Below are positions 1-9,651 of a DNA stretch of 48,838 nt, piece by piece (position 1 is the first letter of the stretch; each line of letters begins with the position of its first letter). This stretch comes from JANRJY01 sp033763735 (GTDB taxonomy: Bacteria > Bacteroidota > Bacteroidia > Cytophagales > UBA9547), in NCBI GenBank assembly GCA_033763735.1, contig JANRJY010000061.1, forward strand, positions 1 through 48,838, in the 5' to 3' direction. The translations under genes were made by a program, and so were the position numbers. The notes below the pieces were generated by a model, which worked only from the letters and a program-made list of their open reading frames with translations, did no database searches and was not told the DNA's origin.

Positions 1-61
1 GAAGAACAGAATTTGAAATTATCGGGAATTAGAATTTATTTTACCGTCTGAAAACAAAACA

Positions 62-1966
62 ATGAGCAACCAGAAAAAAAACATTCAATACAAATCACAA
101 CCTACTCAAGTCAAGAAACCACTTGCAACAGCTAAAACACCAGTTGCAAAAAATTTGATAGAACCCAAAAAACCAATTCTTCAAGTACTCTTGCCATACC
201 TATGGATAACAGGGGTGTGTTTCGCAGTATACGGTCAAACTTTCGGATTCGAATTCACCGGTCTTGACGACAGCTTTTTCTTAGTTGTGTATTCCGGTTA
301 CTTTGCTGATTTCAAAAACTTTTGGAGAGGATTTCGTGAATCCGGAGTTTTGGACTATTACCGTCCTATACTTTTTGGTTCCATGATTTTTGATTTCCAA
401 TTCACTAAAACAGATCCATTCTTTTATCACATAACCAATGTTATATACCATTGGGGTGCTTGTTTGGTAATATACCGAATGCTCGAAAAACTAAAATATG
501 ATAAAACATTTGCGTTACTTACGACAATTATTTTTACAGCACATCCACTTCTTACTCAGGCTGTTGCTTGGGTTCCAGGTCGAAATGACTCAATGATAAC
601 ACTCATGTTGGTTGGTTCGTTTAATTATTTCCTCAATTATTATGAAAGACGAAGTATAGGTAGCCTAATTCTGCATTGGTTTTGGTTCATTGTGGCACTT
701 TATACAAAGGAAACTTCATCTTTATTCCCATTTGTATGTATTGCATTTGTACTGATACACACTCCTTTGAACATGGAGAAATACAAAGAATTGTTCAAAC
801 CGGCAATGATCGTAGGTGTAGGCTGGGGAATCATAGGGCTTATATGGCTTGCCATTCGTAAACATGCATTGGACTTGGCCAATAAAAATGGAACACGATT
901 CACAAGTATCATTTTTGGTGATTCATGGATATATAATTTACCAACTTATCCGGAGCAAATTGGCAAAATGCTCGTTCCGATTAATCAATCAAACTTTGCC
1001 AAGTTTACAGATTTGTCCACATTTATGGGAATAGGCGTAATCGTTCTATTTATAATCATCACTATTTTGGTCAATAGAAAGGACTTAAGAATGGTGGCAT
1101 TCTCGCAAGTTTGGTTTATGATTTTCTTTGTACCCACCATTACTTTCGTTTTTGCAGATTCAGGACGTTATGATTATTTGGAACACAGGATTTATATGCC
1201 ATTTGTTGCCATAATAATCCTTGTTAATGAATGGTTAAGAGGATTCTTTAATGCTGAATCGCGTAAGCCATTACACAAATTCTTTGTTTGGGGGCTCATA
1301 GCTCTTTGTGTTACTTACTCTGTTACCACCTTATTTTACAGTCAGCATTTCAAAAATCCGCTTAATTTCTGGTTGAGAGCCGTAGAAGGAGCTCCTACAT
1401 CATCTCAGGTTTATAGAGGATTAGGAAAGGTATATTATGACGCAGGTGACCTACCAAATGCAGAAACTGCATTTATGAATGCTGTGCGACTTAACCGTTC
1501 GGAGGTAAATACAATAAGTGACTTAGGTAAAGCTTATGAAAACAAAAAAGAGCTTGATAATGCTGAGCGTTGTTATCGTAAAGCCATAGAAGTTGATTCG
1601 AACAATATATTGTTCCTCACCGATTTAGCTCGCATTTATGAGAAGCGTGGATTGCCTGCTGAAGCTGAAAAATACTATATCAAATGCGTACAGCGAGACC
1701 CTAATATGTGGCAAGCTAAGTTTGGATTGGGAGTTATCGCTTACCAAAAAGGAGATTATGCAAGCTGCGAACAATATTGGTTAGATGTAGTTAAAGTTAA
1801 TCCAAATTATAATGATACTTATTTGAACCTTGCGGTGTTGTACTATTATACTCAAAGGTTCGATAAAGCTATTCAATATGTAGATTTACTGAAAGCTAGG
1901 GGGACAGACGTAGAAAAACTAAACCCGGGTTTGGTTAATTCTTTAAAGCAATACAGAAAACAATAG
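62..1966 (+). CDS. GT-C-like membrane protein with C-terminal TPRs (TMTC-like)
   Basis: This is a polytopic membrane protein of 634 aa with a C-terminal tetratricopeptide domain. The basic N-terminus is followed by a hydrophobic segment near residues 40-60. An acidic LDD motif (Asp69-Asp70) then lies in the first periplasmic loop, as in GT-C glycosyltransferases of the PMT/ArnT/TMTC type. A YYRP motif and a HPLLTQAVAWVPGR stretch follow, and several more membrane segments run to about residue 425. From about residue 445 to the end there are at least four TPR units. By family resemblance it could transfer a sugar from a lipid carrier to a protein, but donor and acceptor cannot be read here. 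The ATG at 62 is the first in frame. A TTTG (12-15) and a weak TAnnTTTG-like element (37-44) sit upstream. A strong hairpin follows the stop codon. The class call is good; the enzymatic role is uncertain. Confidence 0.7.
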   Translation: MSNQKKNIQYKSQPTQVKKPLATAKTPVAKNLIEPKKPILQVLLPYLWITGVCFAVYGQTFGFEFTGLDDSFFLVVYSGYFADFKNFWRGFRESGVLDYYRPILFGSMIFDFQFTKTDPFFYHITNVIYHWGACLVIYRMLEKLKYDKTFALLTTIIFTAHPLLTQAVAWVPGRNDSMITLMLVGSFNYFLNYYERRSIGSLILHWFWFIVALYTKETSSLFPFVCIAFVLIHTPLNMEKYKELFKPAMIVGVGWGIIGLIWLAIRKHALDLANKNGTRFTSIIFGDSWIYNLPTYPEQIGKMLVPINQSNFAKFTDLSTFMGIGVIVLFIIITILVNRKDLRMVAFSQVWFMIFFVPTITFVFADSGRYDYLEHRIYMPFVAIIILVNEWLRGFFNAESRKPLHKFFVWGLIALCVTYSVTTLFYSQHFKNPLNFWLRAVEGAPTSSQVYRGLGKVYYDAGDLPNAETAFMNAVRLNRSEVNTISDLGKAYENKKELDNAERCYRKAIEVDSNNILFLTDLARIYEKRGLPAEAEKYYIKCVQRDPNMWQAKFGLGVIAYQKGDYASCEQYWLDVVKVNPNYNDTYLNLAVLYYYTQRFDKAIQYVDLLKARGTDVEKLNPGLVNSLKQYRKQ

Positions 1967-1985
1967 ATATATTATAATCTATATT

Positions 1986-2030
1986 AAACAGCCGGTGATT
2001 TTGTAATTAAATCACCGGCTGTTTTGTTTT
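1986..2030 (+). terminator. Rho-independent terminator after the TPR membrane gene
   Basis: The arms at 1986-2001 and 2009-2024 are perfectly complementary over 16 nt, with a 7-nt loop and a GC-rich core (CAGCCGGTGA / TCACCGGCTG). A T-rich tract follows (TTTTGTTTTT). It begins 20 nt after the stop codon at 1966. Confidence 0.9.
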
Positions 2031-2214
2031 TCATAAAAGGGTATAATTTTTTAAGCGATATATTCTTCCTATAGAAATAGCATTTCAACTTTTATTTGAT
2101 TTAAATGTATCCATGTTGAGTTTGTAGAACTTAATTATTAATTGTAATAGAATCAAAATTTATCAACTTATACATTAATCAAATTCTTGTTGATAACTAT
2201 ACATAAATGCTGAT

Positions 2215-2222
2215 TAACTTTA
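2215..2222 (+). promoter_or_regulatory. Possible -7 element of the parE promoter
   Basis: TAACTTTA differs from the Bacteroidota -7 consensus TAnnTTTG only at the last base. It ends 16 nt before the parE ATG, and two TTG triplets lie about 22 nt upstream, where a -33 element would be. This is a moderate match. Confidence 0.4.
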
Positions 2223-2238
2223 CCCAAACACCTTTCTT

Positions 2239-4095
2239 ATGGCAGAAGTTAATTATGACGAGAGTAGTATTAAATCACTCGATTGGAAAGAACATATTCG
2301 ATTGCGCCCAGGTATGTATATTGGGAAGCTTGGCGATGGATCCGCATCCGACGATGGTATATACATATTAGTAAAAGAGATAATTGACAACTCCATTGAT
2401 GAGCATGTCATGGGAAATGGCAAAACCATCGAAATCAAAATTTCGGACCATTCAGTAGAAGTTAGAGATTACGGCAGGGGTATTCCGCTAGGTAAAGTGG
2501 TGGATTGCGTTTCCAAAATCAATACCGGAGGAAAATACGACAGTAGTGCATTTCAGAAATCAGTAGGGCTCAATGGGGTAGGAACGAAAGCGGTGAATGC
2601 ATTGTCCAATTTTTTTAAAGTACAATCATTTCGTGAAGGAAAAACCAAGATTGCCGAATTCTGTAAAGGCGAATTAGTAAAAGACTTGCCGGAGACAACC
2701 ACTTCTGATCGTAACGGTACTTATATTAAGTTTGAACCTGATGATACTATTTTCAAACATTACAGGTTCATACCTGAATTTTTGGAAAATCAGATGTGGA
2801 ATTATGCCTACCTCAATGCGGGGCTTACCATTAATTTCAACCAAAAGAAATATCACTCCGAAAACGGATTATTAGATCTTCTTCGATCCAAGACTGATGA
2901 AGAAACCTTAAGATATCCAATCATTCACTTAAAAAGTAATGATATTGAAATTGCACTGACACACAACGAATCATATGGAGAGGAGTATTATTCATATGTC
3001 AATGGGCAATTTACCACTCAGGGGGGTACGCATTTGGCTGCTTTCAGGGAGGCAATCGTCAAAACGGTAAGGGAGTTTTACAAAAAAGAATTTGAACCAT
3101 CCGATGTGCGAATGTCCATTGTAGGCGCCATCAGTATTCGTGTGCAAGAGCCTGTATTTGAGAGCCAGACCAAAACCAAATTAGGTTCACAAAATATGGC
3201 TCCAGAGGGAGGTGTTGCCTTAAGAACTTTTGTCAATGAGTTTGTAAAAAAAGAACTTGACAATTTCCTTCACAAAAACCCACAAACAGCCGATGCACTA
3301 CTGAAAAGAATATTGCAAAGTGAGCGCGAAAGAAAAGACATTGCCGGCATTAAAAAGCTTGCCAACGAACGTGCTAAAAAAGCTGCCGTTCATAACAAAA
3401 AACTTAGAGATTGCAGACAACATTTTACGGAGGGTAAAGACGAAAAACGATTTGAAAGCACACTCTTTATCACAGAGGGAGATTCGGCAAGTGGTTCTAT
3501 AACCAAAGCTCGAGACGTACAGACGCAAGCAGTTTTCAGTTTGCGTGGAAAACCTTTGAATTGCTTTGGATTGACCAAAAAAGTGGTTTACGAGAATGAA
3601 GAATTTAACCTACTCCAACACGCTTTGAACATTGAAGACGGTATAGAAGCACTTCGATACAATAAAGTGGTAATAGCTACCGATGCCGATGTGGATGGTA
3701 TGCATATTCGACTGTTATTGCTTACTTTCTTTTTGCAGTTCTTCCCTGATTTAGTAAGAAATGGACACGTGTATATCCTCATTACACCCTTATTTAGAGT
3801 TCGCAACAAAAAGGAAACCATTTACTGTTACAGTGAAGAAGAAAAACAAAATGCCATCGAAAAGCTTGGCTCCAAACCCGAAATAACCCGATTTAAAGGA
3901 TTGGGAGAAATATCACCTGATGAGTTTGCCGGATTTATTGGAGAAGATATACGATTGCAACCGGTTTTCCTTCAAAAAGATAGCTTTATCGCCAAAATAC
4001 TGGGTTATTACATGGGCAAAAATACGCCTGAGCGTCAAAATTTTATCATTGATAACTTAAGAATTGAGAAAGATGTGCCCGTAGAGGCTGCCTGA
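2239..4095 (+). CDS. parE: DNA topoisomerase IV subunit B
   Basis: This is the ATPase/TOPRIM subunit of a type IIA topoisomerase, which with ParC decatenates chromosomes using ATP. The N-terminal GHKL ATPase has the catalytic Glu in KEIIDNSIDE (Glu47, Asn51) and the ATP-lid motif GLNGVGTKAVNALS near residues 110-123. The transducer domain follows. The TOPRIM domain has ITEGDSASG near residue 410 and DADVDG near 481. The length (618 aa) and the start MAEVNYDESSIKSLDW.EHIR.RPGMYIGKLGDGS fit the ParE-type paralogue of Bacteroidota better than GyrB. No parC/gyrA follows; a toxin-antitoxin pair lies directly downstream. The ATG at 2239 is clear. Confidence 0.92.
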   Translation: MAEVNYDESSIKSLDWKEHIRLRPGMYIGKLGDGSASDDGIYILVKEIIDNSIDEHVMGNGKTIEIKISDHSVEVRDYGRGIPLGKVVDCVSKINTGGKYDSSAFQKSVGLNGVGTKAVNALSNFFKVQSFREGKTKIAEFCKGELVKDLPETTTSDRNGTYIKFEPDDTIFKHYRFIPEFLENQMWNYAYLNAGLTINFNQKKYHSENGLLDLLRSKTDEETLRYPIIHLKSNDIEIALTHNESYGEEYYSYVNGQFTTQGGTHLAAFREAIVKTVREFYKKEFEPSDVRMSIVGAISIRVQEPVFESQTKTKLGSQNMAPEGGVALRTFVNEFVKKELDNFLHKNPQTADALLKRILQSERERKDIAGIKKLANERAKKAAVHNKKLRDCRQHFTEGKDEKRFESTLFITEGDSASGSITKARDVQTQAVFSLRGKPLNCFGLTKKVVYENEEFNLLQHALNIEDGIEALRYNKVVIATDADVDGMHIRLLLLTFFLQFFPDLVRNGHVYILITPLFRVRNKKETIYCYSEEEKQNAIEKLGSKPEITRFKGLGEISPDEFAGFIGEDIRLQPVFLQKDSFIAKILGYYMGKNTPERQNFIIDNLRIEKDVPVEAA

Positions 4096-4158
4096 AAAAA
4101 TCTTGATTAGGCATAGTGAATAATCTAGAATTTAACTAAATTTACTTAATAGAAATCA

Positions 4159-4377
4159 ATGAAAACATCTGCTATTAATACAATTATTGAGGATTTTTAT
4201 TCGATTAAAACTATCGAAGATAAAGAATACGCAGTTGAGATTCTCCGAAAATCATTGGTTGAAGCCAAGCGAGATTTAATTTTGGTTAACTCAAATAAGA
4301 GTAATTTGGAGTATAATAAAGGTGTGACTAAGTCCGGTAATTTACAGGCACTTAAAAAAGACCTTGATGACAATTGA
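4159..4377 (+). CDS. Putative antitoxin of a RelE/YafQ-type pair
   Basis: This is a small acidic/basic mixed protein of 72 aa that overlaps the start of a RelE-family toxin gene. Little can be recognised by sequence: it appears helical, without an obvious ribbon-helix-helix or HTH signature, and has a charged C-terminus (KKDLDDN). Its role as antitoxin is inferred from position, size and the 11-nt overlap with the toxin ORF, which suggests translational coupling. A TAAATTTA box at 4137-4144 resembles the -7 element. Antitoxins commonly bind their own promoter and neutralise the toxin by wrapping its active site; neither property is directly visible here. Confidence 0.7.
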   Translation: MKTSAINTIIEDFYSIKTIEDKEYAVEILRKSLVEAKRDLILVNSNKSNLEYNKGVTKSGNLQALKKDLDDN

Positions 4378-4642
4378 ATTAATTTGGGGAACTTCTTTCA
4401 CTGCTTCTTATAAAAAAAGAATAAAAAACAATCCGGAATTAAAGGCAAAATTTTGGGAGGCTATGGAATTATTTGTTGAAGATTATACTGAACCTTCATT
4501 GCGAACACATAAATTGACAGGCAAACTAGAAGGTCATTGGGCTTTGAGTATTGATGCCGATTGCAGAGTTATTTTTAAATTTCTTCAAAATAATAAAAAA
4601 GTATTTTTAATAGATATTGGTTCCCACGAAGAAGTATACTAA
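4367..4642 (+). CDS. RelE/YafQ-family mRNA interferase toxin
   Basis: This 91-aa protein has the compact RelE/ParE-superfamily fold pattern. Its signature resembles YafQ-type toxins: YKKRIKNNPELK in the N-terminal helices, LRTHKLTGKL (His48), WALSIDADCRVIF with Arg67, and the C-terminal IDIGSHEEVY with His87. YafQ-type enzymes cleave mRNA in the ribosomal A site. The ORF can be extended to a TTG at 4364, but the adjacent ATG at 4367 is the better start. It overlaps the antitoxin gene (ends 4377) out of frame, the usual antitoxin-toxin order. Presence of both conserved histidines and the arginine suggests an active toxin. Confidence 0.85.
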   Translation: MTIELIWGTSFTASYKKRIKNNPELKAKFWEAMELFVEDYTEPSLRTHKLTGKLEGHWALSIDADCRVIFKFLQNNKKVFLIDIGSHEEVY

Positions 4643-4700
4643 CATTTTAAAATACCATTCATAATTAGAAATTTCATTTTTATCAGCCTGATTAATCGAC

Positions 4701-4708
4701 TATTTTTG
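4701..4708 (+). promoter_or_regulatory. TAnnTTTG -7 promoter element
   Basis: TATTTTTG is a perfect match to the Bacteroidota -7 consensus. It ends 25 nt before the ATG at 4734 and separates the dehydrogenase gene from the toxin-antitoxin pair. No good TTTG -33 box is seen. Confidence 0.6.
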
Positions 4709-4733
4709 TAAGCAAAATGTAGTATTGAATGGA

Positions 4734-7712
4734 ATGAAGGAAGCAGACTTAATTGAACTTAAAAATGGCATAGAAGGCGATGTGTATTACGACAACGTAA
4801 TGAAAACACTGTATGCCACCGACGCATCGGTATATCGCGAATTTCCTACAGCAGTGGTTCGTCCCAAAACTGTTTCTGATATTCAAAAAACTATATTATT
4901 TGCCAAAAAGCACAAGAATTCCGTTATCCCCAGAGCGGCAGGAACTTCCTTGGCCGGACAAGTAGTTGGATCTGGAATAGTTGTAGATATTTCCAAATAT
5001 TGGACCCAAATACTTGAAATTAATACTACCGAAAAATGGGTGCGCGTTCAACCCGGTGTTAACTTGGACGAACTCAACAAAGTGCTTGAAACACATGGTC
5101 TATTTTTTGGACCGGAAACCAGTACTTCCAATCGTTGTATGATTGGAGGAATGGTAGGAAATAATTCATGCGGTTCACATTCCGTCATATATGGAACCAC
5201 TCGCGACCATGTGCTGGAGCTTAAGTGTATATTAAGTGATGGAAATGAAACAACCTTTAAATCATTGTCCCAAAATGAATTTATGGACAAATGTTTGGGG
5301 AGAACTTCTGTTTCTGATCTGGAATCGAGCATTTATCAAAATATAAAAGAAATTTTGACCCAACCTGAGGTTCAAAAAAATATAATTAAAGAATTCCCCA
5401 AACCTAATATCAAAAGGCGAAATACCGGATATGCCATTGATGAATTGCTTGATACTGAACTATTTACAGATAAGCCCTATTTGACTTACAAAGAAAATGG
5501 AATTGGCATTCAAAACCGACAATTCAATTTTTCAAAACTCATTTCCGGTAGTGAAGGCACATTGGCATTTACTACCGAAATAAAGCTGAATTTGGTTGAT
5601 ATTCCACCCAAAGTTAAAGGCGCATTGGCTGTGCATTTACACTCTATTGATGAAGCATGTAAAGCAACCATAGTTGCCCTTAAATATCATCCGGGTGCCG
5701 TTGAACTCCTTGACGATATCGTGCTTAAAGCTGCTGAACAAAATATAGAGCAAAAGAAAAACATGTTCTTTATCAAAGACTTGCCCAAGGCGGTTATTAT
5801 AGTTGAGTGGGCACGAACTACCAAAGAGGAAATTGAAAAATTAAGCAATGAGCTAGAAGCTGAGTTGACTGATTCCGGCTTTGGATACCATTTTCCGCGT
5901 TTGTGGGGCGCTGAAATAGGCGCGGCTTGGAGTTTGCGTAAGGCCGGCCTAGGCTTACTTGCCAATGTACCCGGCGATCCTAAAGCCGTAGCCTGCATCG
6001 AAGACACTGCCGTTGCTGTAGAAGATCAACCGGCATTTGCAGCTGAGTTTGCTCAGATCATGGCAAAGTACGGCAAAAGCAGTGTATATTATGCTCATAT
6101 TGGTGATGGGGAACTGCATTTGCGACCCATTTTGGACTTAAAAAAGTCAGAAGACAGAGAACTATTTTTTAAGATTACAGATGATGTAGCTAGTCTCGTA
6201 AAAAAATATGGCGGATCCATGAGTGGCGAACATGGAGATGGCAGGGTAAGAGGCGAATTTGTCAAAAAAATGGTAGGCGAAAGCAATTATCAGATTTTTA
6301 TTGACATAAAGAAAACATGGGATCCGGATAATATATTTAATCCCGGAAAAATTGTTCATTCACCCAAAATGAATGAGCAACTTCGTTACGCCAATAATCA
6401 AGAAACTCGTCAGTTTGATACTGTTTTTAATTTCAAAGAAACAGAAGGAATTCTTCGAATGGCCGAAAAATGCAATGGTTCAGGGGACTGTCGCAAATCG
6501 AGTATAATCGGTGGCACTATGTGTCCGAGTTATCAGGCAACCAAAAACGAAAAAGAAACCACCCGTGCACGGGCAAATATCCTACGTGAATTTTTGACCA
6601 CTTCTCCTAAGAAAAATGCATTTGATCATAAAGAAATCAAAGAAGTTTATGATTTATGCCTCAGCTGTAAAGGTTGCAAAAGTGAATGCCCCAGTAATGT
6701 GGATGTGGCTACGATGAAGGCGGAATTTACACAACATTATTACGATGCCAATGGGGTTCCTTTTCGTTCATTTATGATTGGTCATTTTGTGAAAGCCATG
6801 GAAATAGCTTCAAATATTCCAGCTATTTATAATTTCTTGATGAGCAATAAAGTTACCGGAACCATTGCTAATGCCGTTATGGGTATCCATCAAAAAAGAA
6901 GTTTCCCTTTACTTCACAAAACTACTTTTCTGAATTGGTACAAGAAAAATCATTCAGCATTTAACACTCAAAATTTATCATTCAAGAAAAGGGTTTACCT
7001 TTTTGCAGATGAGTTCACCAACTTCAATGATGTAGAAATCGGAATTACTGCTGTGAAATTACTACACAAACTTGGTTATGAGGTAGTTGTTCCTAATCAT
7101 CACGAAAGTGGACGTACATTTTTATCCAAAGGATTTGTAAGAAAGGCGCAAAAATTGGCTATTAAAAATGTGCAATTATTGAAAGATATTGTTTCCTCAG
7201 AAACGCCACTGCTTGGAATAGAACCTTCATGTATATTGAGTTTTAGGGATGAATATCCAAGTCTGGTTCCGGAACATTTAGAATCAGATGCTAAGAAATT
7301 GGCTAAAAATTGCTTTCTCATTGACGAATTTATAGCATCAGAAATTGACAAAGGAAGTATTACCAAAGAACAATTCACTTATGCCTCCAAAAAAATCAAA
7401 TTGCATGGACATTGCCATCAAAAGGCATTATCGAGTGTGACGCCTACAAAAAAGATATTGGAATTCCCTGTAAACTATTCGGTAGAAATGATTCCTTCCG
7501 GATGTTGTGGTATGGCAGGTAGCTTTGGTTATGAAAAAGAACACTACGAAATCAGTATGCAAGTAGGGGAACTGGTATTATTCCCAACGGTGCGCAAAGC
7601 TGCTGATTATGAAATAGTTGCTCCCGGTACCAGCTGCCGACATCAAATACACGATGGAACCGGACGCTTAGCAAAGCACCCTGTAGAAGTAATATGGGAG
7701 GCGTTGGCATAG
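4734..7712 (+). CDS. YdiJ-type FAD-linked oxidase / Fe-S oxidoreductase fusion
   Basis: This is a large (992 aa) flavin and iron-sulfur dehydrogenase of the D-lactate/D-2-hydroxyglutarate dehydrogenase group. The N-terminal FAD_binding_4 domain has PRAAGTSLAGQ and GNNSCGSHSVIYGTTRDH. An FAD-linked oxidase C-terminal domain (GSEGTLAF, YAHIGDGELHLRP, GEHGDGR) follows. A ferredoxin-like segment carries two cysteine clusters: CNGSGDCRK...CPSY near residue 580 and CLSCKGCKSECP near 641. The C-terminal part has GlpC/LutA-type cysteine-rich motifs (GHCHQKAL near 892, GCCGMAGSFGYE near 923). Domain order and length match E. coli YdiJ (about 1018 aa), reported as a D-2-hydroxyglutarate dehydrogenase; D-lactate or glycolate are alternatives. 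The ORF extends to a TTG at 4725, but the ATG at 4734 is preferred. It converges on prfC with a 3-nt gap. Confidence 0.85.
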   Translation: MKEADLIELKNGIEGDVYYDNVMKTLYATDASVYREFPTAVVRPKTVSDIQKTILFAKKHKNSVIPRAAGTSLAGQVVGSGIVVDISKYWTQILEINTTEKWVRVQPGVNLDELNKVLETHGLFFGPETSTSNRCMIGGMVGNNSCGSHSVIYGTTRDHVLELKCILSDGNETTFKSLSQNEFMDKCLGRTSVSDLESSIYQNIKEILTQPEVQKNIIKEFPKPNIKRRNTGYAIDELLDTELFTDKPYLTYKENGIGIQNRQFNFSKLISGSEGTLAFTTEIKLNLVDIPPKVKGALAVHLHSIDEACKATIVALKYHPGAVELLDDIVLKAAEQNIEQKKNMFFIKDLPKAVIIVEWARTTKEEIEKLSNELEAELTDSGFGYHFPRLWGAEIGAAWSLRKAGLGLLANVPGDPKAVACIEDTAVAVEDQPAFAAEFAQIMAKYGKSSVYYAHIGDGELHLRPILDLKKSEDRELFFKITDDVASLVKKYGGSMSGEHGDGRVRGEFVKKMVGESNYQIFIDIKKTWDPDNIFNPGKIVHSPKMNEQLRYANNQETRQFDTVFNFKETEGILRMAEKCNGSGDCRKSSIIGGTMCPSYQATKNEKETTRARANILREFLTTSPKKNAFDHKEIKEVYDLCLSCKGCKSECPSNVDVATMKAEFTQHYYDANGVPFRSFMIGHFVKAMEIASNIPAIYNFLMSNKVTGTIANAVMGIHQKRSFPLLHKTTFLNWYKKNHSAFNTQNLSFKKRVYLFADEFTNFNDVEIGITAVKLLHKLGYEVVVPNHHESGRTFLSKGFVRKAQKLAIKNVQLLKDIVSSETPLLGIEPSCILSFRDEYPSLVPEHLESDAKKLAKNCFLIDEFIASEIDKGSITKEQFTYASKKIKLHGHCHQKALSSVTPTKKILEFPVNYSVEMIPSGCCGMAGSFGYEKEHYEISMQVGELVLFPTVRKAADYEIVAPGTSCRHQIHDGTGRLAKHPVEVIWEALA

Positions 7713-7715
7713 CCT

Positions 7716-9317
7716 TTATTCCTGAGCTATCCCTAACTTAAACTCGCTGGTAGTATGATAAATAATTTCAGGGTAGTTTTCCTGAACTTGCTTTAAGGTA
7801 TAAGGTGATTCCGACAGAAAAACAGGATTGTTGTCCTTATCAAACGCAATGTTGTTATACTTGCGCTTTACAAAATCTTCCAGTTTTTTGGCATCCGGAC
7901 AAGTCAGCCAATAAGCTTTGTATATATTCATGGGTCTAAAGCTACAAGAAGCACCATATTCGCCCAATAATCGATATTGAATCACATCAAATTGAAGTTC
8001 TCCAACCGTACCTATAATTTTTCGGTTACCGAAGCTCACCGTGAACAACTGTGCCACCCCTTCGTCTGTAAGCTGTGATATTCCTTTTTCCAATTGCTTG
8101 GTTTTCATTGGGTCATTGTTGACCAACTCTTTGAATATTTCAGGCGAAAAGCTAGGTATTCCTTTGAACATTAAATTTTCGCCTTCCGTAAGCGTGTCTC
8201 CTATTTTGAAATTACCTGTATCATACAATCCGACCACATCACCGGGATACGCTTCCTCTACAATATCCTTACTTTGGCCCATGAACGTTACCGGATTGTT
8301 GAATCGCATGTTTTTATCGAGTCGAACATGATGAAAAAACTTATTTCTTTCAAACTTTCCGGACACAATTCTGCAAAATGCAATCCTATCGCGATGTTTA
8401 GGATCCAGATTGGCATGAATCTTGAACACAAAACCGGTAAATTTTGGCTCATCAGGTTTTACTTCGCGGCTTGTTCCAAATCGACCTTTTGGATGTGGTG
8501 CAATTCTGATAAAAGTTTCCAGTAGTTCTTTTACGCCAAAGTTATTCACCCCACTTCCAAAAAAAACGGGTGCCAACAAGCCTTGTTGATACATTTCATC
8601 ATCAAAAGGTTCGTATACACCTTCAATTAATTCTACATCGTCACGCAGCTTTTGTGCATTCCGTTCCCCAACTATTTTTTCCAAGTTGCTGTCACTCAAA
8701 TCCTTAATTTGCTGACTATTTTGCTCATCTGCCTTTTTATTGGGCTGGAACAATAACAAGCTTTTGTCATACAAATTATATACACCTTTGAAATCCGTAC
8801 CCATACTTATTGGCCAACTCAAAGGACGCACCGATATTTTTAGTTTATTCTCAAGTTCTTCAAGCAAATCAAATGGGTCTTTCCCATCTCGATCCATTTT
8901 ATTAACAAATATTATTACGGGTGTATCTCGCATACGACAAACTTCCATAAGTTTCTCAGTTTGCTCCTCCACACCTTTAACACAATCAACTACCAACACA
9001 ACGCTATCAACAGCTGTTAATGTACGGTAAGTATCCTCCGCAAAATCCTTGTGACCGGGGGTATCTAATAAATTGATAGAAAAGCCTTTATATTCAAAAT
9101 TCATTACAGACGTTGCCACCGAAATACCTCTTTGCTTTTCTATTTCCATAAAATCGGAAGTAGTGGCTTTTTTAATTTTATTGGACTTAACAGCACCTGC
9201 CGTTTGAATGGCACCTCCAAAAAGTAGAAATTTTTCGGTTAATGTAGTTTTACCTGCATCAGGGTGGGCAATGATTGCAAATGTTTTTCTTTTTGTAATT
9301 TGTTCTGCAAACGACAT
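7716..9317 (-). CDS. prfC: Peptide chain release factor 3
   Basis: This is the translational GTPase RF3, which recycles RF1/RF2 from the ribosome after peptide release. The G domain is intact: AHPDAGKTTL (P-loop), DTPGHKDF (G3) and NKMDRDGKDP (G4), followed by the RF3-type domain 2 and the C-terminal domain (GTVGELQFDVIQYRL). From the ATG at 9317 it is 533 aa, close to the usual 525-530. The open frame continues upstream to a TTG at 9341, but RF3 proteins begin just before the QITKRKTFAIIAHPDAGKT stretch, so the ATG is chosen. The gene converges on the dehydrogenase at its 3' end and diverges from the bat-like genes at its 5' end. Confidence 0.95.
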   Translation of the reverse strand: MSFAEQITKRKTFAIIAHPDAGKTTLTEKFLLFGGAIQTAGAVKSNKIKKATTSDFMEIEKQRGISVATSVMNFEYKGFSINLLDTPGHKDFAEDTYRTLTAVDSVVLVVDCVKGVEEQTEKLMEVCRMRDTPVIIFVNKMDRDGKDPFDLLEELENKLKISVRPLSWPISMGTDFKGVYNLYDKSLLLFQPNKKADEQNSQQIKDLSDSNLEKIVGERNAQKLRDDVELIEGVYEPFDDEMYQQGLLAPVFFGSGVNNFGVKELLETFIRIAPHPKGRFGTSREVKPDEPKFTGFVFKIHANLDPKHRDRIAFCRIVSGKFERNKFFHHVRLDKNMRFNNPVTFMGQSKDIVEEAYPGDVVGLYDTGNFKIGDTLTEGENLMFKGIPSFSPEIFKELVNNDPMKTKQLEKGISQLTDEGVAQLFTVSFGNRKIIGTVGELQFDVIQYRLLGEYGASCSFRPMNIYKAYWLTCPDAKKLEDFVKRKYNNIAFDKDNNPVFLSESPYTLKQVQENYPEIIYHTTSEFKLGIAQE

Positions 9318-9651
9318 GATATCTAATAAAATGGGGTGCAAATATCATAAAAAATCACTGTTTTATTTTATTTGAATTTGGAAAGCTTAAATTAGAAAAA
9401 TAACAAAATGAAGTTTCAAATATCCGATGTCAAAATAACCATCAATTTTATAATTAAAAAACATAAAAAAAGAGAACGAATATTCTTTACAATTGATTAA
9501 CAATTCATGACAATAGTTTACAAAAAAGTACTTCAAAAAAAGTGATAAAACTTAATTTTTACTTAACTAAATTTCGTTTAAAAAACTGCAGCATATATAA
9601 ATAAAAAATTTACTTTTTTGCATTTACATTGCTAATTTCGCATTCCAAACT
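9318..9651. other. 334-nt AT-rich divergent intergenic region
   Basis: This gap lies between the starts of prfC (minus) and the VWA gene (plus). It is strongly A/T-rich with several A-runs. I see no ORF, tRNA, strong hairpin or repeat. It must hold both promoters. On the plus strand TAATTTCG (9633-9640) is a weak -7-like box with TTTG at 9617-9620. On the minus strand the complement of 9338-9345 reads as a GATATTTG-like box. Neither is convincing. Confidence 0.4.

Noticed and set aside
9318..9341. TTG-initiated N-terminal extension of prfC
   Set aside because: The ATG at 9317 matches the family start; the extension has no counterpart in RF3.
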